Below, one piece after another: positions 8,325-17,298 of a stretch of 64,000 nucleotides of DNA. Position 1 is the first letter of the stretch; the number at the start of each line of letters is the position of its first letter. The position numbers and the translations under genes are program-made. The DNA comes from Devosia oryzisoli (GTDB taxonomy: Bacteria > Pseudomonadota > Alphaproteobacteria > Rhizobiales > Devosiaceae). A model generated the notes under the pieces. It was not told the origin of the DNA and ran no database searches. It was given only the letters and a program-made list of their open reading frames with translations. The stretch lies in the NCBI RefSeq assembly GCF_014837245.1, contig NZ_JACYFU010000004.1, positions 248,001 to 312,000 on the forward strand, given 5' to 3'.

Positions 8325-10202
8325 ATGACCGATCTTCCCGGCCGGCGCCCGCCTCCCCACCCCGAACAAGCTCCGAGCTTTCGCGAGCGGCTGCAGAATA
8401 TGCGCCATCTGGGGCGGCTGGTGGCTCAGATCTGGCGCACCAGCCGCTGGCTGACCGCAGCCAGCATTGGGCTGCGTCTCGTTGCCGCCCTTCAGCCGGT
8501 GGCAGCCCTCTACGTGGGTAAGCTGATCATTGACGAAGTGGTGCGCCTCACAAGCCTGCCGCCGCCTGGCCCCGGCTTTGGCGATTGGTGGGCCAGCGGC
8601 GCGCTGACCACCGTTGTCGAGCTTCTTGCCATCGAGCTCGTTCTGGTCCTCCTGACTGACGTTTTGACCCGTGCCACTGGCCTTGTGGACTCGGTGCTTT
8701 CCGAGCTGCATTCCAATACGGTCAGCGTCGAGCTCATGGGACACGCCGCCCGGCTCGACCTGATGCATTTTGAGTCCGCGGAATATCAGGATCGTCTTGA
8801 GCGTGCCCGGCGTCAGGCGGCCGGGCGGAACGCGCTATTGAGCCAGATGTTCGGCCAGGCGCAGGACATCCTCACCGTCATCACCCTTGCGGCGGGGCTT
8901 TTCGTCTATGCCCCGTGGCTAATCCTGCTTCTGCCGTTGAGCTTCGTTCCAGCGGTCTGGGGCGAAACCCGTTTCAACACCCTGGCCTACATGCTGAGCC
9001 GCTGGCGCACCCCGGAGCGGCGCGAACTCGAATATCTGCGGCACATCGGCGCCAGCGCCGAGACGGCGAAAGAAATAAAGCTCTTTGGCCTCGGGGACTT
9101 TCTCGTTGGGCGCTTCAAGCTGCTGGCCCACCAGATCTTTCTTGAGAATCGCCGTGTCGCGCTGATGCGGGCCGGCTGGGGTGCCCTTTTCTCAGCCATC
9201 GCCAGCCTCACCTATTACGGCGCCTACGGGTTCATCGTCTGGCGCACCATCATTGGAGACTTCTCCATTGGCGACCTCGCCTTTCTCTCGGGCTCGTTCC
9301 TCCGCCTCAATGGCCTTTTCCAGAAGATCCTGCTTGGCTTCACGCAGATCGCCGGCCAGTCGCTCTACCTCGACGACCTCTTCTCCTTCTTCGAGATCGA
9401 GCCCACCGTGCTCGCGCCGGCGCGGCCAAAGGCATTCCCGGCACCCCTGCGGCAGGGCATCGTGTTCGACAATGTGGGCTTCCGTTATCCCGAGGCCGAT
9501 CAGTGGGTTGTGCGCAACCTGTCCTTCACCCTGCCTGCCGGAGAAACCCTGGCCCTGGTGGGGGAAAACGGCGCGGGCAAGACGACCATCGTCAAGCTGC
9601 TGACACGCCTCTACGACCCCAGCGAGGGCCGCATCACAGTCGACGGGATCGATCTCAAGGACATGGCACCAGCCGACATACACGCCCATGTCGGCGTCAT
9701 CTTTCAGGATTTCATTCGCTATAGCTTCACCGCCCGCGACAATATCGGCGTCGGACGCATCGAGGCCCGCGAAGACCAATCGCGCATCGATACGGCGGCC
9801 GAGCAAAGCCTGGCCGACGGTGTCATCGCCTCCCTCCCCCAGGGCTACGAGCAGCAGTTGGGGCGCCTCTTCAAGCATGGCCGAGACCTATCGGGCGGCG
9901 AGTGGCAGAAAGTGGCCATTGCCCGTGCCTATATGCGGGACGCTGAACTGATCATTCTCGATGAACCCACGGCGGCCCTCGACGCCAAGGCGGAAGCCGA
10001 AGTGTTCTCCCGCTTCAAGGGGCTAGCGACGGGCAAGACCGCCGTCATCATCTCCCACCGCTTTTCCACCGTCCGCATGGCGGATCGCATTCTCGTGCTC
10101 GACAATGGCGCCATCCTTGAGGCCGGCAGCCACGAGGAATTGCTGGCCCTGGGCGGCCGCTATGCCGAACTGTTCGAACTGCAGGCGGCAGGCTACCGGT
10201 AA
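8325..10202 (+). CDS. ABC exporter half-transporter (fused permease and ATPase)
   Basis: This 625-residue protein joins an N-terminal type IV (MsbA-like) six-helix membrane domain (about residues 45-330) to a nucleotide-binding domain. The NBD has Walker A GENGAGKTT near 413, the signature LSGGEWQKVAIARA near 522, Walker B LIILDEPTAALD near 542 and the H-loop histidine (IISHRF) near 577, so it should be active as a homodimer. All ATPase residues look intact. No adaptor, peptide substrate or tailoring gene is adjacent, so the exported substrate is unknown. The ribosome-binding site is weak. Confidence 0.88.
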   Translation: MTDLPGRRPPPHPEQAPSFRERLQNMRHLGRLVAQIWRTSRWLTAASIGLRLVAALQPVAALYVGKLIIDEVVRLTSLPPPGPGFGDWWASGALTTVVELLAIELVLVLLTDVLTRATGLVDSVLSELHSNTVSVELMGHAARLDLMHFESAEYQDRLERARRQAAGRNALLSQMFGQAQDILTVITLAAGLFVYAPWLILLLPLSFVPAVWGETRFNTLAYMLSRWRTPERRELEYLRHIGASAETAKEIKLFGLGDFLVGRFKLLAHQIFLENRRVALMRAGWGALFSAIASLTYYGAYGFIVWRTIIGDFSIGDLAFLSGSFLRLNGLFQKILLGFTQIAGQSLYLDDLFSFFEIEPTVLAPARPKAFPAPLRQGIVFDNVGFRYPEADQWVVRNLSFTLPAGETLALVGENGAGKTTIVKLLTRLYDPSEGRITVDGIDLKDMAPADIHAHVGVIFQDFIRYSFTARDNIGVGRIEAREDQSRIDTAAEQSLADGVIASLPQGYEQQLGRLFKHGRDLSGGEWQKVAIARAYMRDAELIILDEPTAALDAKAEAEVFSRFKGLATGKTAVIISHRFSTVRMADRILVLDNGAILEAGSHEELLALGGRYAELFELQAAGYR

Positions 10203-10236
10203 AGACCACAGCAAAATTGAGACTTGCCGTCGGTCA

Positions 10237-10260
10237 ATATATCTGTATATCTCGATATAT
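10237..10260. promoter_or_regulatory. ArsR operator candidate
   Basis: ATATATC-N10-GATATAT is an inverted repeat ending at the arsR ATG itself. An AT-rich dyad of this kind in GC-rich DNA is the typical SmtB/ArsR target, and its position would block transcription or translation initiation. Confidence 0.6.
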
Positions 10261-10618
10261 GGAACAATATGAAGTTATCAGCGCCCTCTCTGCCCTCGCC
10301 CAACCGACGCGACTGACCGCCTTTCGGCTGATCGTGCGCCACGGGCCGGACGGTCTGCCCGCAGGCGAGATCGCCCGGCAACTCGAGGTGCCACAGAACA
10401 CCATGTCCACGCACCTTGCGCAGTTGGCGCGGTCCGGGCTGGTGCTCGCCGAACGGCAGGGCCGCACGGTAGCGTACCGGGCCGATATGGAGCGCATGCG
10501 CGGCGTCATCGAGTATCTGGTCAACGACTGCTGCGGTGGTCGGCCCGAGCTCTGCGATCCTCTCATAAACGACATTACGACGCACTGCTCGCCGGTGGAA
10601 AAGAGGGCGATGCGATGA
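10259..10618 (+). CDS. arsR: ArsR/SmtB family arsenical-responsive repressor
   Basis: This 119-residue winged-helix repressor starts the ars operon. The recognition helix (VPQNTMSTHLAQLARSG) lies around residues 44-60. The usual alpha-3 CxC/CVC arsenic site is absent. Instead, cysteines cluster at the C-terminus (C91, C92, C99, C110), as in ArsR types that bind As(III) through C-terminal cysteines. The ATG at 10259 is chosen over 10217, which adds 14 non-conserved residues and would contain the operator. Its stop overlaps the next gene by four bases (ATGA). Confidence 0.88.
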   Translation: MEQYEVISALSALAQPTRLTAFRLIVRHGPDGLPAGEIARQLEVPQNTMSTHLAQLARSGLVLAERQGRTVAYRADMERMRGVIEYLVNDCCGGRPELCDPLINDITTHCSPVEKRAMR

Positions 10619-11667
10619 CTGTCTTCGAACGCTATCTCACCCTTTGGGTCGCTCTCTGCATCGTCGCAGGCATCGGGCTCGGACAGGTCTTCCCCTCCGC
10701 TTTTCGAACTCTGTCCTCACTGGAAGTGGCCCAGGTCAATCTGCCGGTCGCGGTGCTTATCTGGCTGATGATCATCCCGATGCTGCTGCGCATCGACTTC
10801 CGTTCGCTGGCGCGAGTAGGGCAGCACTGGCGCGGGATCAGCGTCACGCTTTTTATCAACTGGGCTATCAAGCCATTTTCCATGGCCTTGCTGGGTTGGA
10901 TTTTCATCGGCTGGCTGTTTCGGCCCCTGCTGCCCGATAACCAGATCGATTCCTACATTGCTGGCCTCATTATTCTGGCCGCCGCGCCCTGCACGGCGAT
11001 GGTCTTTGTCTGGTCCAACCTGACACGGGGCGACCCCGCCTTCACCCTAAGCCAGGTGGCCCTCAACGACGCGATCATGGTGATCGCCTTTGCGCCCATA
11101 GTGGCCCTGCTCCTGGGGCTTTCCGCCATCACCGTGCCGTGGAACACGCTGCTCCTTTCGGTCGGGCTCTACATTATCGTTCCGGCAGTTCTAGCGCAGC
11201 TTCTGCGCGTCTGGGTGCTCGCGGCCCGTGGAAGAGACCGGCTCGCTGCCATTCTCGGCCGACTGCAGCCCGTTTCCATCATCGCCCTTCTGGCCACGCT
11301 TGTGCTGCTGTTTGGGTTCCAGGGCGATCAGATCATCTCCCAGCCTATGGTGATCCTGCTCTTGGCCGTGCCCATCCTCATTCAGGTCTATTTCACCTCC
11401 GGATTGGCATACCTCCTCAACCGATGGAGCGGCGAGCAGCACTGTGTGGCGGCACCCTCGGCCCTTATCGGAGCATCAAATTTTTTCGAACTGGCTGTCG
11501 CGGCCGCGATTAGCCTCTTCGGCCTGCAATCAGGGGCAGCGCTGGCCACTGTCGTCGGCGTGCTGGTCGAGGTGCCGGTAATGCTCAGCGTGGTCTGGAT
11601 AGTGAACAGGAGCAAGGGCTGGTACGAAGCAGGCGCGGCCCATAGAGCGAGGACATCGGCAGCATGA
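10615..11667 (+). CDS. ACR3-family arsenite efflux permease
   Basis: This 350-residue inner-membrane carrier with about ten membrane segments extrudes arsenite using the proton gradient. The ACR3 hallmark APCTAMVFVWSNLTRGDP, holding the essential cysteine in TM4, is intact near residue 122, followed by the family segment TLSQVALND. It overlaps arsR and arsC by four bases on each side, so the three genes are translationally coupled. This is the ACR3 type and not the ArsB type. Confidence 0.92.
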   Translation: MTVFERYLTLWVALCIVAGIGLGQVFPSAFRTLSSLEVAQVNLPVAVLIWLMIIPMLLRIDFRSLARVGQHWRGISVTLFINWAIKPFSMALLGWIFIGWLFRPLLPDNQIDSYIAGLIILAAAPCTAMVFVWSNLTRGDPAFTLSQVALNDAIMVIAFAPIVALLLGLSAITVPWNTLLLSVGLYIIVPAVLAQLLRVWVLAARGRDRLAAILGRLQPVSIIALLATLVLLFGFQGDQIISQPMVILLLAVPILIQVYFTSGLAYLLNRWSGEQHCVAAPSALIGASNFFELAVAAAISLFGLQSGAALATVVGVLVEVPVMLSVVWIVNRSKGWYEAGAAHRARTSAA

Positions 11668-12083
11668 GCGTCACCATCTACCACAACCCTGACTGCGGCA
11701 CGTCTCGCAACACCCTCGCCATGATCCGCGGCGCCGGCATCGAGCCTGAAGTCGTCCTCTATCTTGAGCAGCCGCCGAGCCGGGAGCGGCTGGTCCATCT
11801 GATCCAGCAGGCGGGGCTTACCGTCCGGGACGCCATCCGCATCAAGGACACCCCCTACAAGACCCTTGGCCTCGACGACCCCGCGCTTTCGGATGACGCG
11901 CTGATCGAGAGCATGCTGGCGCACCCCATCCTCATCACCCGCCCCTTCGTGGAAACGCCACACGGCGTACGGCTCTGTCGGCCATCCGAAGTGGTGCTGG
12001 AAATCTTGCCGGAGGCCCGCACCATTCCCTTCACCAAGGAGGATGGCGAAGTGGTGATCGACGCGACCGGGCAGCGGGTCTAG
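11664..12083 (+). CDS. arsC: Arsenate reductase, glutaredoxin-dependent
   Basis: A 139-residue Spx/ArsC-fold enzyme that reduces arsenate to arsenite using glutathione and glutaredoxin, feeding the ACR3 pump. The catalytic cysteine is C11 in the N-terminal NPDCGTSRN motif, and downstream ITRPFVETP carries the conserved arginine of the active site. Length equals E. coli plasmid R773 ArsC (141). Last gene of arsR-acr3-arsC. Its end overlaps by four bases with the stop of the convergent SDR gene. Confidence 0.93.
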   Translation: MSVTIYHNPDCGTSRNTLAMIRGAGIEPEVVLYLEQPPSRERLVHLIQQAGLTVRDAIRIKDTPYKTLGLDDPALSDDALIESMLAHPILITRPFVETPHGVRLCRPSEVVLEILPEARTIPFTKEDGEVVIDATGQRV

Positions 12084-12826
12084 TAGGTCGCGCGCCCGCC
12101 GGACAGGTCGAAGACGCTGGCCGTCGTGAAGCTGTTCTCCCGGCTCACCAGCCACGCGACCATCGAAGCCGCCTCGTCCACCTCCAGAAAGCGCCCGCGC
12201 GGGATACGGGAGAGCATGTAGTCGATGAATTCGTCCGTCAGCGTGTCGAGTATGCGGGTCTTGGCTGTGGCGGGCGTGATGGCGTTGACGGCGATGTCAT
12301 GTTTCGCGAGCTCTTTGCCCAGCGACTTCGTCATGCCGATCACACCGGCCTTCGCCGCCGCGTAGGCAGAGGCCGTCGGGTTGCCTTCCTTGCCGGCGAT
12401 GGAGGCGATGTTGACGATGCGCCCGTAATTGCGCGCTTTCATGCCCGGCACCACCACACGGTTCACATAGAACGTGCCGTTGAGGTTGATGTCGATGACA
12501 CGGCGCCATTCTTCCGGGTCGTAGTCATCGAGGAGGGCGTTATTGCCCGCGACACCGGCCGAATGCACGAGGATGGACACGGGCCCAAGCGCCGCCTCGG
12601 CCCCGGCAAGGGCGTGTTCGAGGCCCGCCAGATCGGTAACGTCTACCATTTGGGAATCGGGGCTACTGCCCAGGGCAGCAGCAGCCTTCTCCAGCGCCCC
12701 AGCCTCTCGATCCCAGAGACTGACGCGGGCTCCCGAGGCCAGCAGGCGCTGCGCGATTGCGAACCCCAGTCCCTGCGCCCCGCCTGTTACGACCGCAACC
12801 TGCCCGTCGAGATCGATTTTGTTCAT
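12080..12826 (-). CDS. Short-chain dehydrogenase/reductase (SDR)
   Basis: A classical 248-residue SDR: cofactor-binding TGGAQGLG near residues 14-21, catalytic S142, Y155 and K159 (YAAAK). The overall pattern (INLNGTFYVNRVVVPGM) resembles 3-oxoacyl-ACP reductase-like or sugar dehydrogenases, but the substrate cannot be fixed. The ATG at 12826 overlaps the stop of the upstream flavoprotein gene (ATGA), so the two are coupled; the more upstream candidate start (12895) would lie inside that gene. Confidence 0.87.
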   Translation of the reverse strand: MNKIDLDGQVAVVTGGAQGLGFAIAQRLLASGARVSLWDREAGALEKAAAALGSSPDSQMVDVTDLAGLEHALAGAEAALGPVSILVHSAGVAGNNALLDDYDPEEWRRVIDINLNGTFYVNRVVVPGMKARNYGRIVNIASIAGKEGNPTASAYAAAKAGVIGMTKSLGKELAKHDIAVNAITPATAKTRILDTLTDEFIDYMLSRIPRGRFLEVDEAASMVAWLVSRENSFTTASVFDLSGGRATY

Positions 12827-14046
12827 TCTGCCCTCACCTGGTCCGCTGCATATCGTGCGGCCGCGAGCCCCGCTGCGCGTCCGGTGGCCCAGCACGCCGT
12901 CAGCAGATATCCCCCCGTCGGCGCCTCCCAGTCCAGCATTTCACCCGCGACGAACACCCCCGGCAAGCCGGCAAGCATGAAATTCGTCTCGACGCCACTC
13001 CATGAGACGCCTCCAGCTGAAGAAATCGCCTGCTCGATCGGTCGTGGCTTGGTGAGGGAAAGCGGCAAGGCCTTGAGACGCTCAGCAAGGCCCGCCGGAT
13101 CAAGCGCACCGGGGTCCTCCACACACTCGCGCAAAAGGCCGAGCTTGACGGGATCCAACCCGGCCCCCTTGCGTAGCCGGTTGGAAAAGCTCGCCTTGGC
13201 AGGCTGTCGTGCGAGATCGCGCGCGAGCCGCTCGGCGCTGCGTCCCGGAACCAGATCGAGCACCAGCGCTGCTCTGCCGCTTGACTCCAACTCATCGCGC
13301 AGAGCAGCAGCGTGGGCGTAGACCAGGCTGCCTTCGACACCCCACTGGGTCACCACGAACTCGCCCGGAAGGATGCCCGCCGCACTTTTCGCGGTGACGG
13401 CCTTGACCGGCGCGCCCGCGAAACGATCTGCGAAGGTGGAACTCCAGGCAACCTCGAAGCCACAATTGGCGGGTCTGAACTGGTCTACGGGCACGCCCTT
13501 CTCGACCAGCCAGGGCACCCAACGTGCATCCGACCCAAGCCGCGGCCAGCTGGCGCCCCCCAGCGCCAGAACGACGGCATCCCCGCCCTCGGAAACCTGC
13601 CCTTCCGGTGTTTCGAACAGCAGGGCATCATCCTGCCAGCCGATCCACCGGTGGCGGGGCCTGAACACGACGCCGGACCTGCCCAGCCGCTGCAGCCAGG
13701 CGCGAAGAAGGGGCGAGGCTTTCATACTTGTTGGAAAAACGCGGCCGGATGACCCGACGAATGTCTCGATGCCGAGTTCCGTGCACCAGTCGCGCAGCGC
13801 CGCGGCGTTGAAGGCACCAAGCGCCGACGCCAGATGCGGTCGAGCCTGGCCATAGCGCCCCATGAACCGCTCTTGAGGCTCGTCATGCGTGATGTTGAGG
13901 CCCGATTTGCCGGCCATCAGCAGTTTGCGCGCCAGGCTCGGCATGGCATCGAAAACCGTGACCTCCGCCCCGGCGCTAGCCGCCGCTTCGGCTGCCATCA
14001 ACCCAGCCGGTCCACCCCCGACGATGGCGATCCTAGGCTTTGACAC
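12823..14046 (-). CDS. HI0933/YhiN-like NAD(P)/FAD-dependent oxidoreductase (TIGR03862 type)
   Basis: A 407-residue flavoprotein with an N-terminal Rossmann dinucleotide-binding motif (IVGGGPAGLMAAEAAASAGA, residues 8-27) and the C-terminal FAD segment GVFVAGEMLDWEAPTGGYLL typical of the HI0933/BaiN-like family. The reaction is not established for most family members. It is transcribed with the SDR gene and starts just beyond the ect/ehu terminator. Confidence 0.85.
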   Translation of the reverse strand: MSKPRIAIVGGGPAGLMAAEAAASAGAEVTVFDAMPSLARKLLMAGKSGLNITHDEPQERFMGRYGQARPHLASALGAFNAAALRDWCTELGIETFVGSSGRVFPTSMKASPLLRAWLQRLGRSGVVFRPRHRWIGWQDDALLFETPEGQVSEGGDAVVLALGGASWPRLGSDARWVPWLVEKGVPVDQFRPANCGFEVAWSSTFADRFAGAPVKAVTAKSAAGILPGEFVVTQWGVEGSLVYAHAAALRDELESSGRAALVLDLVPGRSAERLARDLARQPAKASFSNRLRKGAGLDPVKLGLLRECVEDPGALDPAGLAERLKALPLSLTKPRPIEQAISSAGGVSWSGVETNFMLAGLPGVFVAGEMLDWEAPTGGYLLTACWATGRAAGLAAARYAADQVRAE

Positions 14047-14062
14047 GCACGCTCCTCGAGAA

Positions 14063-14093
14063 AGACCCTGCAGCCAAAAATGCTGCAGGGTCT
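14063..14093 (-). terminator. Terminator of the ect-ask-ehu operon
   Basis: AGACCCTGCAGC/GCTGCAGGGTCT forms a perfect 12-bp stem with a 7-nt loop. On the minus strand it is followed by TTTCTC. It lies just downstream of ehuA and separates the osmoprotection operon from the flavoprotein gene. Confidence 0.8.
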
Positions 14094-14124
14094 TCTAGCG
14101 CAGTTCCCGCTCGTTTGGCAGGAC

Positions 14125-14919
14125 TTAGCCGGTGGTGCCAGGTGCCTCATCCAGCACGGCCGCCAGAAATTCCCGCGTCCGATCCTCATTGGGATCGGTG
14201 AAGAGCTCTTCCGGCGTGCCTTCCTCACGAATGCGGCCGCGGTCGAAAAAGCAGACCCGGTCGGAAATTTCCTTGGCGAACCGCATCTCGTGCGTCACCA
14301 GCAGCATGGTCAAGTCATGTTCGTCGGCCAGCTTTCGGATGACGTTGAGCACCTCGCCCACGAGTTCCGGATCCAGCGCCGAGGTCGGCTCGTCGAACAA
14401 AAGAATGTTCGGCCGCATCGCCAAGGCCCTCGCAATGCCTACACGCTGCTTTTGCCCACCGGACAGTTGGCCCGGATATTTCTGGGCCTGATCCGCCAGT
14501 CCCACCAACTCGAGCAGTTCTTCTGCCCGCTGCCTGGCCTCCTTCTTGGACAGGCCCAGCACCTTCACCGGCGCCTCTGTGATGTTGCGCAGCACCGTCA
14601 TGTGCGGAAACAGGTTGAACTGCTGGAACACCATGCCCAATTGCGTCCGCATCTTGCGCAAATGGGTTTCGCTGGCCGGCTTGAGCGTCCCGTCCGGCGC
14701 TTTTTCGTGCCAGAGCGGCTCGCCGTCGACGGTCACGACGCCGCCGTCGATGCCCTCCAGCGTCATCAGGATGCGCAACACCGTCGACTTCCCGGACCCG
14801 GAGGGACCGATGATGGAGACCTTCTCCCCCCGCTGCACCTCGAAGTCGAGCTTGTTGAGCACGGTCAGGTCGCCGAAGCGCTTGACCACCTTGTCGAACT
14901 TGATGATCGGATCGGTCAT
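14125..14919 (-). CDS. ehuA: Ectoine/hydroxyectoine ABC transporter, ATP-binding subunit
   Basis: A 264-residue polar amino acid-type ATPase that energises import through the EhuC/EhuD channel. Walker [10 protein letters not shown] is at residues 38-46, the signature [15 protein letters not shown] is near 150 and Walker [13 protein letters not shown] near 170. Last gene of the operon; its start overlaps the ehuD stop by four bases. The generic sequence alone would only say amino acid transporter; the ectoine assignment comes from operon context and EhuB. Confidence 0.87.
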   Translation of the reverse strand: MTDPIIKFDKVVKRFGDLTVLNKLDFEVQRGEKVSIIGPSGSGKSTVLRILMTLEGIDGGVVTVDGEPLWHEKAPDGTLKPASETHLRKMRTQLGMVFQQFNLFPHMTVLRNITEAPVKVLGLSKKEARQRAEELLELVGLADQAQKYPGQLSGGQKQRVGIARALAMRPNILLFDEPTSALDPELVGEVLNVIRKLADEHDLTMLLVTHEMRFAKEISDRVCFFDRGRIREEGTPEELFTDPNEDRTREFLAAVLDEAPGTTG

Positions 14920-15608
14920 TTGAGAGGGATCCCTTCCTTGGGCAGCCAGGTGTCCACCAGGCGGACGCCCGCTGAAGCCACCAATGTGGTGATGAGATAG
15001 AGTGCCCCCACCAGCGAGAGCGGAATGAGATAATCGAAAGTGCGGTCGCCCACGATCTTGGCGACGTTGAGCATTTCGAGCACGGTCACCACCGAGAGCA
15101 CCGGCACGTCCTTCATGATGGACACCAGATAATTGCCCATTGCCGGCACGATGCGCGGTATGGCCTGCGGCACGATGATGTGCGTGAACGTGCGCGCCGA
15201 CGAGAGATTGAGCGCCCGCGCCGCCTCACGCTGGTCCGCTCCAATCGCCTGCAATCCGGCGCGATACACTTCGGCCGTATAGGCGCTGTACTGAATGCCG
15301 AGCGCCAGCGCGCCGGTCATGAAGGCGGGCAGCACGATGCCGTATTCGGGCAGGACGTAGTAAAGGAAGAAGAGCTGCACCAGCAGCGGCGTGTCGCGGA
15401 TGAACTCGATGACCACGCTGACGGGCCAGGAAATGATGCGCGAAGGCGCGGCCTTGAGGACTGCCCAGACAAGGCCGAGCACCAGAGCCAGCGCAAAGCC
15501 CACGACGGTCGCCTGGAGCGTCACCAGAAGGCCGGTGAGCAGGATGGGCAGGATGGAAAGCGCGAACGCCAGTGGGCTCGAAAGGTCCCATTCAAATCCG
15601 AACAACAT
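14916..15608 (-). CDS. ehuD: Ectoine/hydroxyectoine ABC transporter permease
   Basis: A 230-residue inner-membrane permease of the HisM/GlnP class with about five membrane helices. The coupling-helix EAA motif reads [26 protein letters not shown]. It should form a heterodimer with EhuC. It starts three bases after the ehuC stop and overlaps ehuA by four. Confidence 0.87.
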   Translation of the reverse strand: MLFGFEWDLSSPLAFALSILPILLTGLLVTLQATVVGFALALVLGLVWAVLKAAPSRIISWPVSVVIEFIRDTPLLVQLFFLYYVLPEYGIVLPAFMTGALALGIQYSAYTAEVYRAGLQAIGADQREAARALNLSSARTFTHIIVPQAIPRIVPAMGNYLVSIMKDVPVLSVVTVLEMLNVAKIVGDRTFDYLIPLSLVGALYLITTLVASAGVRLVDTWLPKEGIPLK

Positions 15609-15611
15609 GAT

Positions 15612-16283
15612 TTAGCTCCCCGCCATGCGCCAGCGGCTGACATAGGCCTCGAGCCCGCGCATGAGCGCGGTCAAAACAAGAGCCATGCCGAAATAGGCGA
15701 CCAGCAGCATCGAATAGATGGTCGTGCTGTCCTGCGTGAAGTTGCGGATCTGCTCGGCGCGGAAGGTCAGATCCCCGAGACTGATCAGCGAGACGAGTGC
15801 GGTATCCTTGAGGTTCTGCACCGCCAGGTTGCCGAAGCTCGGCATCATTTCGGGGATCGCCTGCGGAATGGTTATGGTCCAGAGCGTCTGGCGCGAGGTG
15901 AAGTTGAGCGCCCGTGCGGCCTCGTGCTGGTCCTTGTGCACCGATTGGATGGCGCCCCGCACCACCTCGGCGCCATAGGCGCCGATGTTGAGGCCCAGCG
16001 CCAGCACCCCGGCCATGACGGGGGGCAGCCTGAGATCAATCCCCAAAGCCATGCCTGCCAGCGGCAGCGCGAAGTACAGCCAGAATAGCTGCACCAGCAG
16101 GGACGTTCCGCGGAACACCTCGATATAGGCGACCGAAACGGCCTTGATGGCCCAGTTGGACGACAGTTTGCCGATGCCAGAGGCAAAGGCCAGGATGGCG
16201 CCCAGAATGGTGGAATAGACGGTCAGTTGCACCGTCACCCACGCCCCTTCAGCCAAGGGGCCGAAATACTCAGTCCAATGCAT
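15612..16283 (-). CDS. ehuC: Ectoine/hydroxyectoine ABC transporter permease
   Basis: A 223-residue permease paralogous to EhuD, with its own EAA loop (EAARALNFTSRQTLWTITIPQAIPEM) and about five helices. It is the first permease after the binding-protein gene, from which it is separated by 81 bases holding a UUCG hairpin. Assignment rests on order (ehuBCDA) and on similarity to S. meliloti-type Ehu systems. Confidence 0.87.
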   Translation of the reverse strand: MHWTEYFGPLAEGAWVTVQLTVYSTILGAILAFASGIGKLSSNWAIKAVSVAYIEVFRGTSLLVQLFWLYFALPLAGMALGIDLRLPPVMAGVLALGLNIGAYGAEVVRGAIQSVHKDQHEAARALNFTSRQTLWTITIPQAIPEMMPSFGNLAVQNLKDTALVSLISLGDLTFRAEQIRNFTQDSTTIYSMLLVAYFGMALVLTALMRGLEAYVSRWRMAGS

Positions 16284-16315
16284 GGCAAATGGCCTTCATG
16301 GTGAAAACGCGTCTC

Positions 16316-16339
16316 GGGCAGGCGCCGAAGCACCCGCCC
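16316..16339 (-). promoter_or_regulatory. UUCG-capped stem-loop between ehuB and ehuC
   Basis: On the coding (minus) strand, GGGCGGGTGC-TTCG-GCGCCTGCCC forms a 10-bp stem with two G-U pairs and a C(UUCG)G tetraloop. The pairing works only on this strand, because both G-U pairs become mismatches on the plus strand. Hairpins after binding-protein genes commonly stabilise the upstream mRNA or partly terminate, giving an excess of binding protein. Confidence 0.7.
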
Positions 16340-16364
16340 AAGACAGCAGGATGGAGCGCGATGC

Positions 16365-17228
16365 CTACTCGGCTGCGCAAAGCTCTTCGGTGGTGTGGTG
16401 GCTCGAGCCATCGACGTCGGCCTGGGTAAAGCCGTAGCCGGTCAAAATGCTGGCCCACTCGTCCGTCTGCTTGAACTCGGCCAGTTGCTCATTGACCGCA
16501 TCGCGCAGGGCTTCGTTGCCCTGGGCAAAGGTGAACCCGCCCCAGCTGCGCACTTCCTCGCCGTCGATGACCGGATCGACGAAGTCTTCAGCGAGTTCCA
16601 CCTTGTCGCTCTGCTGGGCAAGACCGCTGGCCGTCAGGCCCGTGGCAGCGTAGGCGTCAGCCCGGCCGGTCGACACGGTCGAGATGGCGTCGGCATTGGC
16701 GGCGATCGTCACGATGTTGCTTTCAGGCACGCCGAGCGCCTGCATCATGTCGAGCTGGTCCGCACCGGCCATGATCGCCACCTTCATGTCGCCTTCGGCA
16801 AAGTCGCTATAGCCGTGGACATCCTTGGGATTGCCGGCCGCGACCAGCAGCCCCTCACCATAGGAAGAGTTCGGCTCGGAAAAGAGCACCTGCTTGCACC
16901 GGTCGGGCAGGATCGCCATTTCGGCGGCGACCATGTCGAAGCGGTCGGCCTGCAGGCCCGGGATCAGCGAAGAAAAGTTTGTGGTGACCCACTCGATGTT
17001 CTCGACGCCGAGCTTGTCCATGATCGCCTTGGCGACATCCGGGCCGGCACCCTTGGCTTCCCCGGTCGGGTCGACATAGCCGTAGGGGATCTCGTTGGCG
17101 ACCGCGATGCGCACGGTGCCCGACTGTTTGATCTCCTCCAGCGTCGCAGCGCTGACGGCCGTCGAAGCGAGCGCCGCGGCGGCAATGGCGGACAGCGTCA
17201 TGACGGCGGTTTTTCCGAATTTGGTCAT
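16365..17228 (-). CDS. ehuB: Ectoine/hydroxyectoine-binding periplasmic protein
   Basis: A 287-residue family 3 solute-binding protein: Sec signal peptide ending near ALA/VSA-A (about residue 27), then the bilobed domain. GLQADRFDMVAAEMAILPDRCKQV and FSEPNSSYGEGLLVAAGNP match the EhuB pattern. The start at 17228 has an AGGAGA ribosome-binding site and puts the signal peptide at the N-terminus; 17279 does not. It follows the aspartokinase gene by 70 bases in the same operon. Confidence 0.88.
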   Translation of the reverse strand: MTKFGKTAVMTLSAIAAAALASTAVSAATLEEIKQSGTVRIAVANEIPYGYVDPTGEAKGAGPDVAKAIMDKLGVENIEWVTTNFSSLIPGLQADRFDMVAAEMAILPDRCKQVLFSEPNSSYGEGLLVAAGNPKDVHGYSDFAEGDMKVAIMAGADQLDMMQALGVPESNIVTIAANADAISTVSTGRADAYAATGLTASGLAQQSDKVELAEDFVDPVIDGEEVRSWGGFTFAQGNEALRDAVNEQLAEFKQTDEWASILTGYGFTQADVDGSSHHTTEELCAAE

Positions 17229-17298
17229 GTGTGTTCTCCTAGGTTTCTCTCTTCGGGCATGGAACCGGCTGGAGCCCATCCAATCAGCCGGCTATTGG

